Shown: positions 54,485 to 64,000 of the stretch, in pieces
Numbering within the stretch: position 1 is the first letter of the stretch
How the letters are laid out: every line of letters starts with the position of its first letter
DNA from: an uncultured Cytophagales bacterium
GTDB taxonomy: Bacteria > Bacteroidota > Bacteroidia > Cytophagales > Cyclobacteriaceae
Length of the DNA: 64,000 bases
Assembly (NCBI GenBank): GCA_913057175.1
Contig: CAJXNP010000024.1
Coordinates: 1-64,000, forward strand
Direction: 5' to 3'
Program-made: the position numbers and the translations under genes
The notes under the pieces: generated by a model
Database searches by the model: none
What the model saw: the letters and a program-made list of their open reading frames with translations, nothing else
What the model was told of the DNA's origin: nothing

Positions 54485-56746
54485 ATGACTGTTGTAAAAA
54501 CATCCATCAATAGAAGATCATTTTTGAAAGCGTCCGCACTGGCCGGAGGTGGCATGATGCTCACTTTTAACTGGCTGGCGGGTTGCAAACCTACCACCAC
54601 CAAGGAAGTGCTGACCCTTCCGAAAGAATGGTTTGAAATGAACAGCTACATCAAAATCGGTGAAAACGGTGTCGTTTCCCTTATGTCTCCCAATCCGGAA
54701 TTCGGGTCTAACGTCAAAACCTCCATGCCGATGATCCTGGCAGATGAGCTGAATGTCGACTGGAAGAACGTCCTGGTTGAGCAGGCCGATTTCTTCCCTG
54801 AACGATTTGAAAGGCAATTTACCGGTGGCAGCCAGGGTATCCGTCTCGGCTGGCAACCACTCCGAACCGCAGGAGCAACCGCCCGGCAAATGCTGACCGA
54901 TGCTGCGGCCCAAACATGGAACGTGCCTGCGAGTGAGATCACGACCGAAAATGGGATGCTGATCCATAAAGCATCTGACAATAAAGCTTCATACGGCGAG
55001 ATGGCTTCCCTTGCAGCAACGCTTCCCGTACCAGAGGAAGTTGCTTTGAAAGAAATAAAAGAGTTCCACATTATTGGCACCTCCCGGAAAAATGTAGAAG
55101 GTAAAAACATCGTAACCGGCAAGCCCATGTTTTCGCTGGACCACACAAAAGAGGGAATGCTGATTAGCATGATCGTCCACCCTCCTGCATTTGGCATGAA
55201 AGTAAAATCAATCGATGAGTCTTCTGTAAAGAGCATGCCGGGTATCAGGGATGTGTTCGTTTTCCAAAACCTTCGCGATGATTACGAAAGGAATGGGTTT
55301 GACACCACTTCTTTTGCGGATATGGTGGCCATTGTTGGTAACACAACCTGGGAAGTGATGAATGCCAAAAAAGCACTGAAAGTTGAGTGGGAAAATGCAC
55401 CGGAAAAAACATTTGATGTACAAGGTTGGCGGGGAAAAGAAACGGTTGTGATGCCTGCCGGCCTGGAAAGCAGCGACGGACACACCTACCAAATGGAACA
55501 AATGTCGAGGAAAGCCGCACAGGAACTTCGAAAAGATGGCGATCCTGAAACAGCATTTAAAAAAGCTGACAAAGTTCTCGAACGCACCTATACCGCACCC
55601 TACCTGGCACACAACTGCATGGAACCGGTCAATTGTTTTGCGGATGTGACGGCTGATAAAGCCGAATTATATGGCCCCATCCAGGCCCCTGAATTTATTA
55701 TGAATGCGCTTTCCACCAGCCTGGGCATGCCAAAGGAGAAAATTAAGATCAACCTCGCGCGAATGGGCGGAGGTTTTGGTCAGCGGGCGTATGGCCATCA
55801 CATGGTAGAAGCCGCATTGATTTCACAAAAAGTAAATGCTCCCGTCCTCACGATTTACAGCCGTGAAGACGATATGACGTATGGCATTTACCGACCAACG
55901 TATACAGCAACTTACAAAGCCGCACTTGACAAGGATAATAATTTGATTGCTTTTCATGTAAAAGGTGGGGGCATCCCCGAACACGCGGTAGCTGCCAACC
56001 GGTTTCCGGCAGGCGCTGTTGACAACTACCTGGCAGAGGGCTGGTCACTGAATTCCAATATTACCATTGGAGCATTTCGGGCGCCCAGGTCTAATTTTAT
56101 TGCTGGTGCAGAGCAATCCTTTATGGATGAATTAGCGGAGCTGGCGGGAAAAGACCCCATTGATTTTCGTTTGGAATTACTGGATCGGGCTAAAAACAAC
56201 CCGGTCGGTGAAAACAATGACTATGATGCGGAGCGCCTTTCCGGTGTGTTGAGATTGGTCAGGGAAAAGTCAAACTGGACCGAAACAAGGAAAAACATCC
56301 ACAGAGGTGTATCGGCTTATTTTTGCCATAATACTTACGTTGCCGAAGTGCTCGATTTGGAGATGAAAGACAACAAACCTGTTGTTCATAACGTGTATGC
56401 CGCGGTTGATTGTGGTATTGTCATTAACCCTGACGCAGCCACCAACATGGGTGAAGGCGGCATTGTAGATGGCATTGGTAATGCGCTGTTTGGTGAAATG
56501 ACATTTAAGGATGGCAAGCCGGAGAAAAACAATTTCCATCAGTACCAGATGATCCGGCAGAAAGAAGCTCCGAAATCGATAGAGATCCATTTTGTTGAAA
56601 ATGAGCATGATCCGACCGGACTCGGCGAACCATTGTTTCCTCCGACATTTGCCGCTGTCGCAAATGCATTGTACAAAGCAACCGGCAAACGATTTTACAA
56701 TCAGCCATTTGTTCATGATTTAGAAACGACAAGAATGGAAATGTGA
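54485..56746 (+). CDS. Molybdopterin subunit of isoquinoline 1-oxidoreductase-type enzyme
   Basis: A 753-residue large (beta, IorB-like) subunit. It begins with a twin-arginine signal (RRSFLKASALAGGG), so the folded complex is exported with its cofactors and the FeS subunit. The Mo-cofactor-binding segments are present: SQGIRLGWQPLRTAGATARQML, GGGFGQRAYGHHMVEAALIS, FRAPRSNFIAGAEQSFMDELA and the glutamate in GLGEPLFPPTFAAVANAL. These match aldehyde/isoquinoline oxidoreductases that hydroxylate N-heterocycles or aldehydes in the periplasm. The real substrate is unknown. Ends a two-gene operon. Confidence 0.92.
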   Translation: MTVVKTSINRRSFLKASALAGGGMMLTFNWLAGCKPTTTKEVLTLPKEWFEMNSYIKIGENGVVSLMSPNPEFGSNVKTSMPMILADELNVDWKNVLVEQADFFPERFERQFTGGSQGIRLGWQPLRTAGATARQMLTDAAAQTWNVPASEITTENGMLIHKASDNKASYGEMASLAATLPVPEEVALKEIKEFHIIGTSRKNVEGKNIVTGKPMFSLDHTKEGMLISMIVHPPAFGMKVKSIDESSVKSMPGIRDVFVFQNLRDDYERNGFDTTSFADMVAIVGNTTWEVMNAKKALKVEWENAPEKTFDVQGWRGKETVVMPAGLESSDGHTYQMEQMSRKAAQELRKDGDPETAFKKADKVLERTYTAPYLAHNCMEPVNCFADVTADKAELYGPIQAPEFIMNALSTSLGMPKEKIKINLARMGGGFGQRAYGHHMVEAALISQKVNAPVLTIYSREDDMTYGIYRPTYTATYKAALDKDNNLIAFHVKGGGIPEHAVAANRFPAGAVDNYLAEGWSLNSNITIGAFRAPRSNFIAGAEQSFMDELAELAGKDPIDFRLELLDRAKNNPVGENNDYDAERLSGVLRLVREKSNWTETRKNIHRGVSAYFCHNTYVAEVLDLEMKDNKPVVHNVYAAVDCGIVINPDAATNMGEGGIVDGIGNALFGEMTFKDGKPEKNNFHQYQMIRQKEAPKSIEIHFVENEHDPTGLGEPLFPPTFAAVANALYKATGKRFYNQPFVHDLETTRMEM

Positions 56747-56868
56747 GAGTTTATAAAACAAGTCCATTTCCGGCATCAGCTACAACAGCAATGGTTTTTA
56801 TTGAAGCATTGTCTGCAGCAAATCCAAAACACAACGTGGAGCTAATTAGAAATTGTGCGGGCTAAGAA

Positions 56869-57330
56869 TCAGCTTTCAAATGCTGAAAGAAGGACCTTGT
56901 GATTTTCGGAGAAGTAGAAAAATAAAACAAATGATCCAGGTTGACCGATAAACTGATCCAACAGCAATACCGGACGTCGGTTCCTTTTTTGAACCTCAAT
57001 TTCATCCCTTGAAAAAATAAAAGTCGTGAACTCTGGCAAATCAAAATTTTTAAAAACTATCATGTCAAATGCTTTAATCGGAAAAGCTATTAGGTAGTGC
57101 CAGGGATAACTGCTACATTTTCATTGACATTGAAAAAGATCTGATCTGATTCAAGATCTTCCAACATGCTGTCGGGACCAGACCATTTAAAATCGTGGAT
57201 CTTTTCGTAAACATTTCATTACAATAGAATTGCCACGCGGCTTCTCCCCAAGGGATGTCTTTGGCAAGCTCGTGGCTAATAAGAACTGTCTAAACCGGCT
57301 TTAGCCATAAACTTTTTAAATCGATTTCAT
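56869..57330 (-). pseudogene. Decayed unidentified gene
   Basis: On the minus strand, frames with convincing protein texture follow one another: LISHELAKDIPWGEAAWQFYC, then EKIHDFKWSGPDSMLEDLES and IFFNVNENVAV in a second frame, then WHYLIAFPIKAFDMIVFKNF to the stop near 56869 in a third. At least two frameshifts and no start are apparent. The family is not recognised. It fills the 600-base gap after the molybdenum enzyme genes. Confidence 0.4.
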
Positions 57331-57355
57331 CAATGAATTAGCTATTATTTCTCAA

Positions 57356-60103
57356 TCACTCCTGGCTGTGCAGCTTTTCGTAATCTTCCATCGTGGTACC
57401 TTTGCTGAAATGACGGAAGTTATAGGTGAATGTCAGCATAAAATATCGTTGTAGCACATTCGACTGGATATCCTCCACATAAACTTCAGTAACATTTCTT
57501 CGAATATTGCTGTTTTGAGCCAACAGATCATAAACATTCATGCTGATCTCACCGCGCTGATTGTTGAATATTCTTTTTCCTATGCTGGCATTGAGCAAAA
57601 GGAAATTAGTGTCATAGCCCTCTGACAATCCGGCATTCACCTGGTGGTTCAGGTCCATTCTATAGGTCAATCCCCTCCAAATAATCCAATCATAACTGAA
57701 TTGTGTGGATTGGTTAAAGTAATTGGTGCTGAGGGAAGGTTGTAAAGTATTTTCCACGTCGTTAAAGCTAGACCTGGTTCGGAAGTAAAAATCTACATTC
57801 TCGCTGATGTTGCTACTGAAGGAAAACCCGGCCCTGATATTACCTGACTTAACAAAATTAACTTCGTTATTAACCATGGCTGGATTATTCGTGTAATTGA
57901 TCGAACCAAACACACTCATGTTGGACTTAATTCGCTCAATTGGTCTTCCAAAATTCACATACGACCGGAAATCCCAATACCCATCCACATTTACAGGCCG
58001 TGAAAGCTGTGAACCTGGCTGCAACACAACTCCCTCACTGACTTCTATCTCGCTTTCCGCAACAAGGGTGTTATTGGTAATGTTGTCCTGGATGAAGCTG
58101 GATGCCAGGTAAACAAAAAAAGATTTTTCCTTTTCAGGATCATGTCCCCGGTAGCGAATCCTGAACCGGTTGTTCATTGACTGATCCAGATCGGGGTTAC
58201 CGGTACGAAGGTGTAACGGATTGGAATTATCAATCACTTCCTGCAATTGACCAATGTAAGGCTCTCTTGTCCACGTGTCGTAGTCAAATTCGATCCTGTT
58301 TGTTTTTGAAAACTCATAATCTACACGAACCGTAGGAAGTATACTTTGAAAGATGGGTTGCATTTCATAAGGCTTCGGAAAGAATTGTTCATTCTGTAGT
58401 TGAGCCTGTTGATATTCAGCCTCTACCACAAACCTTAATTTGTCATGTCTGTACTGATAGCCGATTTCCGCCTCATGCTTCATGTAGTCACTCTTAAACG
58501 TATTACTGAGTGCAGAGTCCAATACGTAAGTCGGTTCGGGTTGATTCAACTCCTCTGTCACATCATAGGTCCTCATATCAGAATCATTTAGCTTATTGCC
58601 AATTTCATATTCCAATTCCATCTGACCCTTCTCTCCAATTGGTTCTGTATAGGAAAACTGACCTTCCCATGAAATGCCCGCTCTGTCACGATGACTTTTT
58701 TGAACCAGGGTCTGATTCTTTTCCTCCTCACCGTAGTACACGTTTTCTCCCAGACGATCGGCATCATCCTTATTGGTATGGTATCCGGTGTGCAAACCGA
58801 ATGTAAAAGCTCTTCCCTTCTTTCTGAACTTGTGACTGTAATAGGCCCAATTATTAAAATCATAATCGGAATTGGAGGAAGTCAATAAGTTTTCTGTCTG
58901 ATTAAGTGGTCCGCTATCCACCTGTGTATTTCCCAGAAAGTGAGAATTATTATTATCGTGTTTAAGCGAAACGTTTGGTCTTACAATAATTCTATTCATG
59001 GAATCTATGTCATAATCAAACCGAAGATTGAATACATGATCCATATTCTTCTTATTATCCTTACTTTCCTGCCTGTATACCTGATTATTATCAGTAAGAA
59101 CATAACCTCTTGTAAGCGATGAATATCCTTCATTCTCCTTATGACTGAACAGGTAGCTACCAGTCAATTCAATTTTCTCTCCAAGGTCATCGCTGAAGTT
59201 AACCCCGATAATATTGGTAGTAATGATACCATCTTGTGTCCTGCTCTCTCCCTGACTATTTGGATCGGCTGAATACTCGATCGCATTGACATTATTGCTA
59301 AGGCCGGTAATGGTGATTCTTCTGTCTTCATTAAACAGGTTAACACTCGTGCCAAGTAGGTAGCGCTGATTTGATCCATAACCTCCGGTTGATTTTCCAA
59401 ACTGGCCTTTCCTTCTGTTCGGCTTGGTAACGATATTGATTGTCTTTTGTCTCTCACCATCATCAAATCCACTCAACTCAGCCTTATCGCTCTTTTTATC
59501 AAATACCTGTATGCTTTGGATTACTTCTGCAGGGAGGTTTTGAAGAGCGGCCTGCACATCCGTGCCAAAGAATGGTTTTCCGTCGACCAGTATCTGTGTC
59601 ACCTGTTCTCCCTGTGCCTGAATGGTTCCGTCCTGTACGGTGATCCCCGGCATTTTCTGAACCAGGTCTTTTCCACTTGCATCATTGAGGGTTTTAAAAG
59701 CATCAGCATTGAACTGAGTCGTGTCTCCCTTTTGCTGACTGGACATTCTTTTGGCTGTTACAACGATCTCTTCTAACTCAGTTGTCTCTTCGTCCAACTT
59801 TACTACTCCAACATTCAGATCCTGGGTAATGTTAACGGGAATTCGATGTGTTTTAAAACCTACAAATTGAAAGCGCAACAAATAGTTGCCCGGCTGAACT
59901 TTTGTAAGATCAAAATGGCCGTTAAAATCCGTTACCACACCATTGATCATACTCGAGTCTTTCAGGTGTTCCAGAACTACCGTGGCGCCGGGAATCGTAC
60001 TTTGATCCGTCGCACTCTGTACCTCACCCGATATGACGTGACTTTGTGAATTAGATGCTGATAAACCTGAAAAAAAAGCAAAAAACAAGATGACATATTT
60101 CAT
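57356..60103 (-). CDS. TonB-receptor-like outer membrane barrel (OMP_b-brl_3 family)
   Basis: A 915-residue outer membrane protein: signal peptide, CarboxypepD_reg domain (~22-105, SGEVQSATDQSTIPGATVV), plug-like domain (~130-210, with LVQKMPGITVQDGTIQAQG and ILVDGKPFFGTDVQAALQNLP) and a long barrel of the outer-membrane-beta-barrel-3 type. This group resembles TonB receptors but usually lacks SusD partners; ligands are unknown, with peptide or metal uptake suggested. It stands alone, with ~500 bases of gene-free DNA upstream. Confidence 0.88.
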   Translation of the reverse strand: MKYVILFFAFFSGLSASNSQSHVISGEVQSATDQSTIPGATVVLEHLKDSSMINGVVTDFNGHFDLTKVQPGNYLLRFQFVGFKTHRIPVNITQDLNVGVVKLDEETTELEEIVVTAKRMSSQQKGDTTQFNADAFKTLNDASGKDLVQKMPGITVQDGTIQAQGEQVTQILVDGKPFFGTDVQAALQNLPAEVIQSIQVFDKKSDKAELSGFDDGERQKTINIVTKPNRRKGQFGKSTGGYGSNQRYLLGTSVNLFNEDRRITITGLSNNVNAIEYSADPNSQGESRTQDGIITTNIIGVNFSDDLGEKIELTGSYLFSHKENEGYSSLTRGYVLTDNNQVYRQESKDNKKNMDHVFNLRFDYDIDSMNRIIVRPNVSLKHDNNNSHFLGNTQVDSGPLNQTENLLTSSNSDYDFNNWAYYSHKFRKKGRAFTFGLHTGYHTNKDDADRLGENVYYGEEEKNQTLVQKSHRDRAGISWEGQFSYTEPIGEKGQMELEYEIGNKLNDSDMRTYDVTEELNQPEPTYVLDSALSNTFKSDYMKHEAEIGYQYRHDKLRFVVEAEYQQAQLQNEQFFPKPYEMQPIFQSILPTVRVDYEFSKTNRIEFDYDTWTREPYIGQLQEVIDNSNPLHLRTGNPDLDQSMNNRFRIRYRGHDPEKEKSFFVYLASSFIQDNITNNTLVAESEIEVSEGVVLQPGSQLSRPVNVDGYWDFRSYVNFGRPIERIKSNMSVFGSINYTNNPAMVNNEVNFVKSGNIRAGFSFSSNISENVDFYFRTRSSFNDVENTLQPSLSTNYFNQSTQFSYDWIIWRGLTYRMDLNHQVNAGLSEGYDTNFLLLNASIGKRIFNNQRGEISMNVYDLLAQNSNIRRNVTEVYVEDIQSNVLQRYFMLTFTYNFRHFSKGTTMEDYEKLHSQE

Positions 60104-60538
60104 CAGAAATATTTTGAATTTTAAAAGTTGTAAGAAATAATTTAAACTATTAATAAGCCGGAAGGTCTTTCAGAAAACCTATGTTTAAAAAACATTCATT
60201 GAAAGTCCCGTTACCTTCCCTTATGGCTAGCAATATTCATTGCTGGTTTTAATACTGCAAATAAATGGAAGTATACCCCTCTTTTCCAGCAAGAACATGA
60301 CAAAATATTACATAGACGGAATAAATACCGGATATTGTACCAAGTTGAATAACGGTTGAATTTATCGAGCATTTAGACAATGCTAAAATTCACTCACAAT
60401 CGAATTGGCATTTAAACCGACAAAAATTCCCATTATTGACAAATCCTATAATTCCCGTTAATTGATTTGCCTTATTAATTGATACTGATAAATGACCTTT
60501 TGGTTTATTATTATTCAAACCAATTTCAAAAAATTAAA
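60104..60538. other. Intergenic, little seen
   Basis: About 435 AT-rich bases with no convincing gene. It holds a small hairpin near 60231-60246 (AGCAAT/ATTGCT) and should carry the promoter of the barrel-protein gene. Confidence 0.4.
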
Positions 60539-60563
60539 GCAGGGTCTCGATCGAAGACCCTGC
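60539..60563 (-). terminator. Intrinsic terminator of the hypothetical gene
   Basis: Perfect 9-bp arms GCAGGGTCT / AGACCCTGC around CGATCGA. On the minus strand it lies 38 bases past the stop at 60602 and is followed by TTTAATTTTTT. Confidence 0.7.
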
Positions 60564-60601
60564 AAAAACGATGGTTCACCCTACCGGGATATCGAAACAT
60601 C

Positions 60602-61048
60602 TTAATATACTCTCTCTACACGAACTGATTTTCCTTTGATACTTAGCATGTGTGTATTACCAACTTTTATAATTGCCGCCCTGGGACGAAAATCAGGAAA
60701 ATATTCATTTGATTTGCTTTTCTGCTTCCACACTTGTCCATTTTGCAGTTTAAAAATTGCATGATGTGACCAACCATTAAATTCATTGATGATCCGGCTT
60801 TCATATCCGGTCGTTTCCTCGACTTCTACAAAATCGTCCATCCCATCAACTTTTATAATCAGATCAGAATCGTTTTTATATATGTTCACAGATGGTCTGT
60901 ACAGGTAACAACTTGAATATTTGTAAAACTTTTGATAATAATAAGTCCCATCTATTAATTCAAAAGTCATTTCTTCATCAAACCCTTCAAAATCTTCCCT
61001 TATATGGGTTGATTTAATCAACTTCCAATTTTTGTGATCTATGGTCAT
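60602..61048 (-). CDS. Hypothetical soluble protein
   Basis: A 148-residue protein without signal peptide or membrane segment. It is rich in Tyr, Asp and Lys, with a run of beta strands (MTFELIDGTYYYQKFYKYSSCYLYR, LIIKVDGMDDFVEVEETTGYE, AIFKLQNGQVWKQ). No family recognised. The ATG at 61048 is preferred over a TTG five codons upstream. It ends with a clear terminator at 60539, supporting it as a real single gene. Confidence 0.65.
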   Translation of the reverse strand: MTIDHKNWKLIKSTHIREDFEGFDEEMTFELIDGTYYYQKFYKYSSCYLYRPSVNIYKNDSDLIIKVDGMDDFVEVEETTGYESRIINEFNGWSHHAIFKLQNGQVWKQKSKSNEYFPDFRPRAAIIKVGNTHMLSIKGKSVRVERVY

Positions 61049-61372
61049 ATGGTGGTAATTCAATAATCAGACGATTTCATCCAAGCTCAAAACATTATCG
61101 GACTCTCTAATTATTTAAATAAAGTAACTATTATGGTAGTGAAGCTAAATTTGTAAGCAACTAAAGCTTTCAATTTTTTTGTTTTGTTGAATTTTATTTA
61201 CGAATTAATTGCCCGATACAAGCTTTGCTAAATCAATTCTTTCAATTTCAAACAAATTTATAATATGAATAGCCTATATGATTGTCGTTTTTGTTTCGAT
61301 TTTTAATGATTTTGTTTCATGGGTTCTTTATATTCCATTTCTTAAATATTTCTGTTAGCTGAACGGTATCTC
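61049..61372. other. Divergent intergenic region, no feature fixed
   Basis: 324 very AT-rich bases between the hypothetical gene and the third sensor gene. It must carry both promoters; several TAnnTTTG-like boxes occur (for example TAAATTTG at 61147), but none can be chosen with confidence. Confidence 0.35.
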
Positions 61373-64000
61373 ATGAAGATTACCACAATATTCTATCTGG
61401 CTTTATACTTTGTCGTACGGTTTGAATTGGCAATTGCAAGCGATCCTTATGAAAACCTGTTTTTCAAACATTTGACAATCAATGATGGGTTATCCCAGAA
61501 CCTTGTAGAAAAGATAGCACAAGATCACCAGGGATTTATCTGGCTGGGCACTAATGATGGTTTAAATCGATATGATGGAAAAGAATTGAGGGTTTACAGA
61601 AATGACCCCACCCTTCCCGGTTCGATATCTGGCAACGATATCCATAATATTTTTCAATCTAAAAAAGGTGACTTATGGGTACTCGCCAATGGAATCAATG
61701 TATATAATAGACATAGAGATACTTTTAATCAAGTGTCCGGTCCTTCCATCTTAAAATCTCATTTAAATGACATTACACACATTAGTGAAGATCGGAACGG
61801 AGACATTTGGATAGTTGTAAATGGTGTAGGACTTTTTAGAATCCATGAAAAAGGTACAGCTAATCATGCATCAGACAACAATGTTGATAATCAGCCTTCA
61901 ACATCCTACGTATTTACCGGCCCCTATTTGGTTGATATGAAAAAACAGAAATCTGATGACACCAACCTCTTTCTGGACATTTTAGTGGATCAAGAAAATA
62001 CAATGTGGGTTGCAACAAAATCGGGAATACATAATTTGTATGCAAAATCCTCAGGTGAATTCCCAAATCCCAAAGAAGCTGTCTTCAATAATATAGATAT
62101 CGGTCTTCAACTAGAGAAAGAACCTCAAATAAGCATCCTGGAGGATAAAAATGAGACTCTGTGGTTCGGAACTCATTTTGGAATGGTTAAGCATAGCTTA
62201 AACAAGAATGATGAGGATAGCTTTTATGTGTATAGCTATCCTGACGGTCTCTTTGAACAATCGTGGAAAGGGGCTGTGAGTGATATTGAAGAAGATGAAA
62301 ACGGTGTACTCTGGATGGGGACATATGCTGGCTTGTTGCTATTTGAACCAAAGACAGGCTTATATAAGAAAATTGTAAACATTCCAGGGAACGATGCATC
62401 AATAGGCGTTAATAATATCCGATGTATTTATAGAGACAAAGGAAACCTTATGTGGGTCGGAACAGCAGGAATGGGAGCTGATAAAACCAAGATCAATTAC
62501 AAATCTTTTAGTCATCACCTGGATAAAAGTTTCAACGGCAACATTCATAGTACTTATTCCATTGCTTTGGATAATTCGAATAAAATTTGGTTTATCGATA
62601 GCGATGGAATTGTATTCCAATATGACCAAATGCTTAAATCACTGGATCGGTATGATTTTGCCCCAAGCGCTCCTACCATAGCCTGCGATATATTGATTGA
62701 CAAGCAAAATGATATGTATTTTGGTGCAGGTAAGTATTTGTATCATCAAACCTCATCAACAGGGAAATTGACAAAACATACTTTGTGGAAAAGTGAACAT
62801 ATCTATGATCCGGCAGATTCTGTACCACTGATCCACATCGATCAGCAGGATCAGATATGGTTATGTAATACTGGCAATCTCTTCCATTTTAATCCAATCA
62901 ACGGAAAAATCAAGAGGCACAAAATATTATTTGGTAACCTGGAAAAAGTCAATTCATTGTATCGTGATAAGAATGGTGTTTTTTGGATAGGCACTATGAA
63001 AGGTTTAATCAGGTACAATATCCTTACAAATAGGCAAGACCTTTTTGATCAGACTACCAACTCAAAAGCTACTTTACCTTTTAATCAGATATTCGATATC
63101 GAACCTCATCCTGACTCCAGTCTTTTGTGGATTGCCACAGGTGGTGGAGGGTTTTTCTCTTTTGATCGGGAAACATTGGAAATAAAGCATTTTACTGTCA
63201 GGAATGGATTAGCCAATAACTTTGTGTACTGTATTCTTATTGATGATGCAGGTCATTTATGGCTAAGCACCAATCTTGGAATATCAAGGTTTGACCCTTC
63301 AGATAATTCATTTACAAACTATACAGTTGAAGATGGCTTGCAGAGCAATGAATTTAACAGATATTCAAAGTATAAAAGCAAATCTGGTGAATTTTTCTTT
63401 GGTGGGATCAATGGCATAACTGCTTTCTTTCCGAATCAAATTAAATCCAATCCACATGTACCTCAAATAATTATTACTGATTTTTATTTATCCAATAAAC
63501 CCATCAATCAATTCCAAAAGGAAAGCCCTCTGTATGCTGCCATCAATGTTACCGAAAAGATTGAACTAAATCACAATCAGAACAATGTATCTTTTCGGTT
63601 TACAGCTCTTGACTTTCTTGAACCCAAAAACAATAAATACTCCTACTTCCTTAAGAACTTTGATAAGAATTGGGTAGATGCCGGCACCAATGGATATGCA
63701 TCTTATACTAATTTGCCACCTGGAGATTATGTATTTCAAGCAAAAGGATCGAACAATGATGAAATCTGGAATGAACAACCTAAGCAAATTTATATAACGA
63801 TTCATCCTCCATTTTGGCAAACATGGTGGGCATACATGATCTATATTCTACTGGCGATTTTGGTCATTTATTTTATCCACAAAAGCCAAAAAGCCCGAAT
63901 TGTGTTACATGAACAGTTAAAATATGAAAAACGTGAAAGTCAAAAACTCACAGAATTAGATGAATTCAAATCCCAGTTCTTCACTGGTATATCGCATGAA
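61373..64000 (+). CDS. Propeller sensor kinase or HTCS, truncated by the window end
   Basis: 876 codons are visible, open to the window edge. Signal peptide (MKITTIFYLALYFVVRFELA); two propellers with Reg_prop motifs (GLSQNLVEKIAQDHQGFIWLGTNDGLNRYDG, DIWIVVNGVGLF, LWIGTM-like repeats) in residues ~30-690; Y_Y_Y domain (~720-790); membrane helix (~800-820, YMIYILLAILVIYFIHK); then the kinase linker and the first part of HisKA with the phosphoacceptor His875 in TGISHE. Whether a receiver and AraC domain follow, making it an HTCS, lies beyond the window. It is the third propeller sensor here. Confidence 0.9.
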   Translation, partial: MKITTIFYLALYFVVRFELAIASDPYENLFFKHLTINDGLSQNLVEKIAQDHQGFIWLGTNDGLNRYDGKELRVYRNDPTLPGSISGNDIHNIFQSKKGDLWVLANGINVYNRHRDTFNQVSGPSILKSHLNDITHISEDRNGDIWIVVNGVGLFRIHEKGTANHASDNNVDNQPSTSYVFTGPYLVDMKKQKSDDTNLFLDILVDQENTMWVATKSGIHNLYAKSSGEFPNPKEAVFNNIDIGLQLEKEPQISILEDKNETLWFGTHFGMVKHSLNKNDEDSFYVYSYPDGLFEQSWKGAVSDIEEDENGVLWMGTYAGLLLFEPKTGLYKKIVNIPGNDASIGVNNIRCIYRDKGNLMWVGTAGMGADKTKINYKSFSHHLDKSFNGNIHSTYSIALDNSNKIWFIDSDGIVFQYDQMLKSLDRYDFAPSAPTIACDILIDKQNDMYFGAGKYLYHQTSSTGKLTKHTLWKSEHIYDPADSVPLIHIDQQDQIWLCNTGNLFHFNPINGKIKRHKILFGNLEKVNSLYRDKNGVFWIGTMKGLIRYNILTNRQDLFDQTTNSKATLPFNQIFDIEPHPDSSLLWIATGGGGFFSFDRETLEIKHFTVRNGLANNFVYCILIDDAGHLWLSTNLGISRFDPSDNSFTNYTVEDGLQSNEFNRYSKYKSKSGEFFFGGINGITAFFPNQIKSNPHVPQIIITDFYLSNKPINQFQKESPLYAAINVTEKIELNHNQNNVSFRFTALDFLEPKNNKYSYFLKNFDKNWVDAGTNGYASYTNLPPGDYVFQAKGSNNDEIWNEQPKQIYITIHPPFWQTWWAYMIYILLAILVIYFIHKSQKARIVLHEQLKYEKRESQKLTELDEFKSQFFTGISHE

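Overview
The window looks like a chromosomal segment of a member of the Bacteroidota, most likely Cytophagales-like (inference; no rRNA or marker gene is present). The evidence is a SusC/SusD pair, several CarboxypepD_reg-plug-barrel TonB-type receptors, giant beta-propeller sensor kinases including a hybrid two-component system (HTCS), VCBS/ASPIC lipoproteins, DUF6515 and DUF4856 proteins, and near absence of Shine-Dalgarno sequences. No tRNA, rRNA or CRISPR array was seen.

Layout. 1-4.7 kb: a gene-poor, repeat-rich start, a DUF2306-like membrane protein and a LytS/LytR-type two-component pair. 4.8-8.9 kb: an accessory patch with a SnoaL-like gene split by a structured TTAA-flanked mini-element, a frameshifted PIN toxin with a small partner, an intact VapBC-like module between two ~260 bp direct repeats, and several repeat families. 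9-24 kb: mostly minus-strand envelope genes (serine hydrolase, HdeD-like, FG-GAP lipoprotein, Omp85-like barrel, DUF748/AsmA-like, DUF2092-DUF6515 pair, tandem secreted paralogs, membrane AraC regulator). 24.3-30.4 kb: a four-gene overlapping operon DUF4856 - imelysin - HTTM - TonB receptor, probably for iron or another metal. 30.6-34 kb: plus-strand enzymes (exported VOC protein, CE12-type esterase, haloalkane dehalogenase-like hydrolase, SDR). 34.3-47.1 kb: SusC-SusD-CRTAC lipoprotein locus facing a convergent HTCS regulator. 47.2-53 kb: another mini-element, a chimeric aldo/keto reductase-DUF885 gene, a propeller sensor kinase, and a decayed second DUF885 tail. 53-57 kb: ABM protein and a two-subunit molybdenum oxidoreductase. 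57-64 kb: a large TonB-like barrel protein, a hypothetical protein, and the start of a third propeller sensor running off the window.

The most novel item is a three-copy family (5011-5247, 23863-24180, 47175-47412) of multi-hairpin elements with CCCG/CGGG ends, each flanked by TTAA. Removing one copy together with one TTAA restores a 174-codon reading frame exactly, so these are mobile, piggyBac-like in target choice, and carry no transposase. Two copies sit just upstream of regulator genes. Other notable points are the AKR-DUF885 gene fusion, the cassette-like repeats around the toxin-antitoxin genes, 22-bp tandem arrays, heptamer tracts abutting gene 3' ends, and an SDR with Arg in place of the catalytic Lys.
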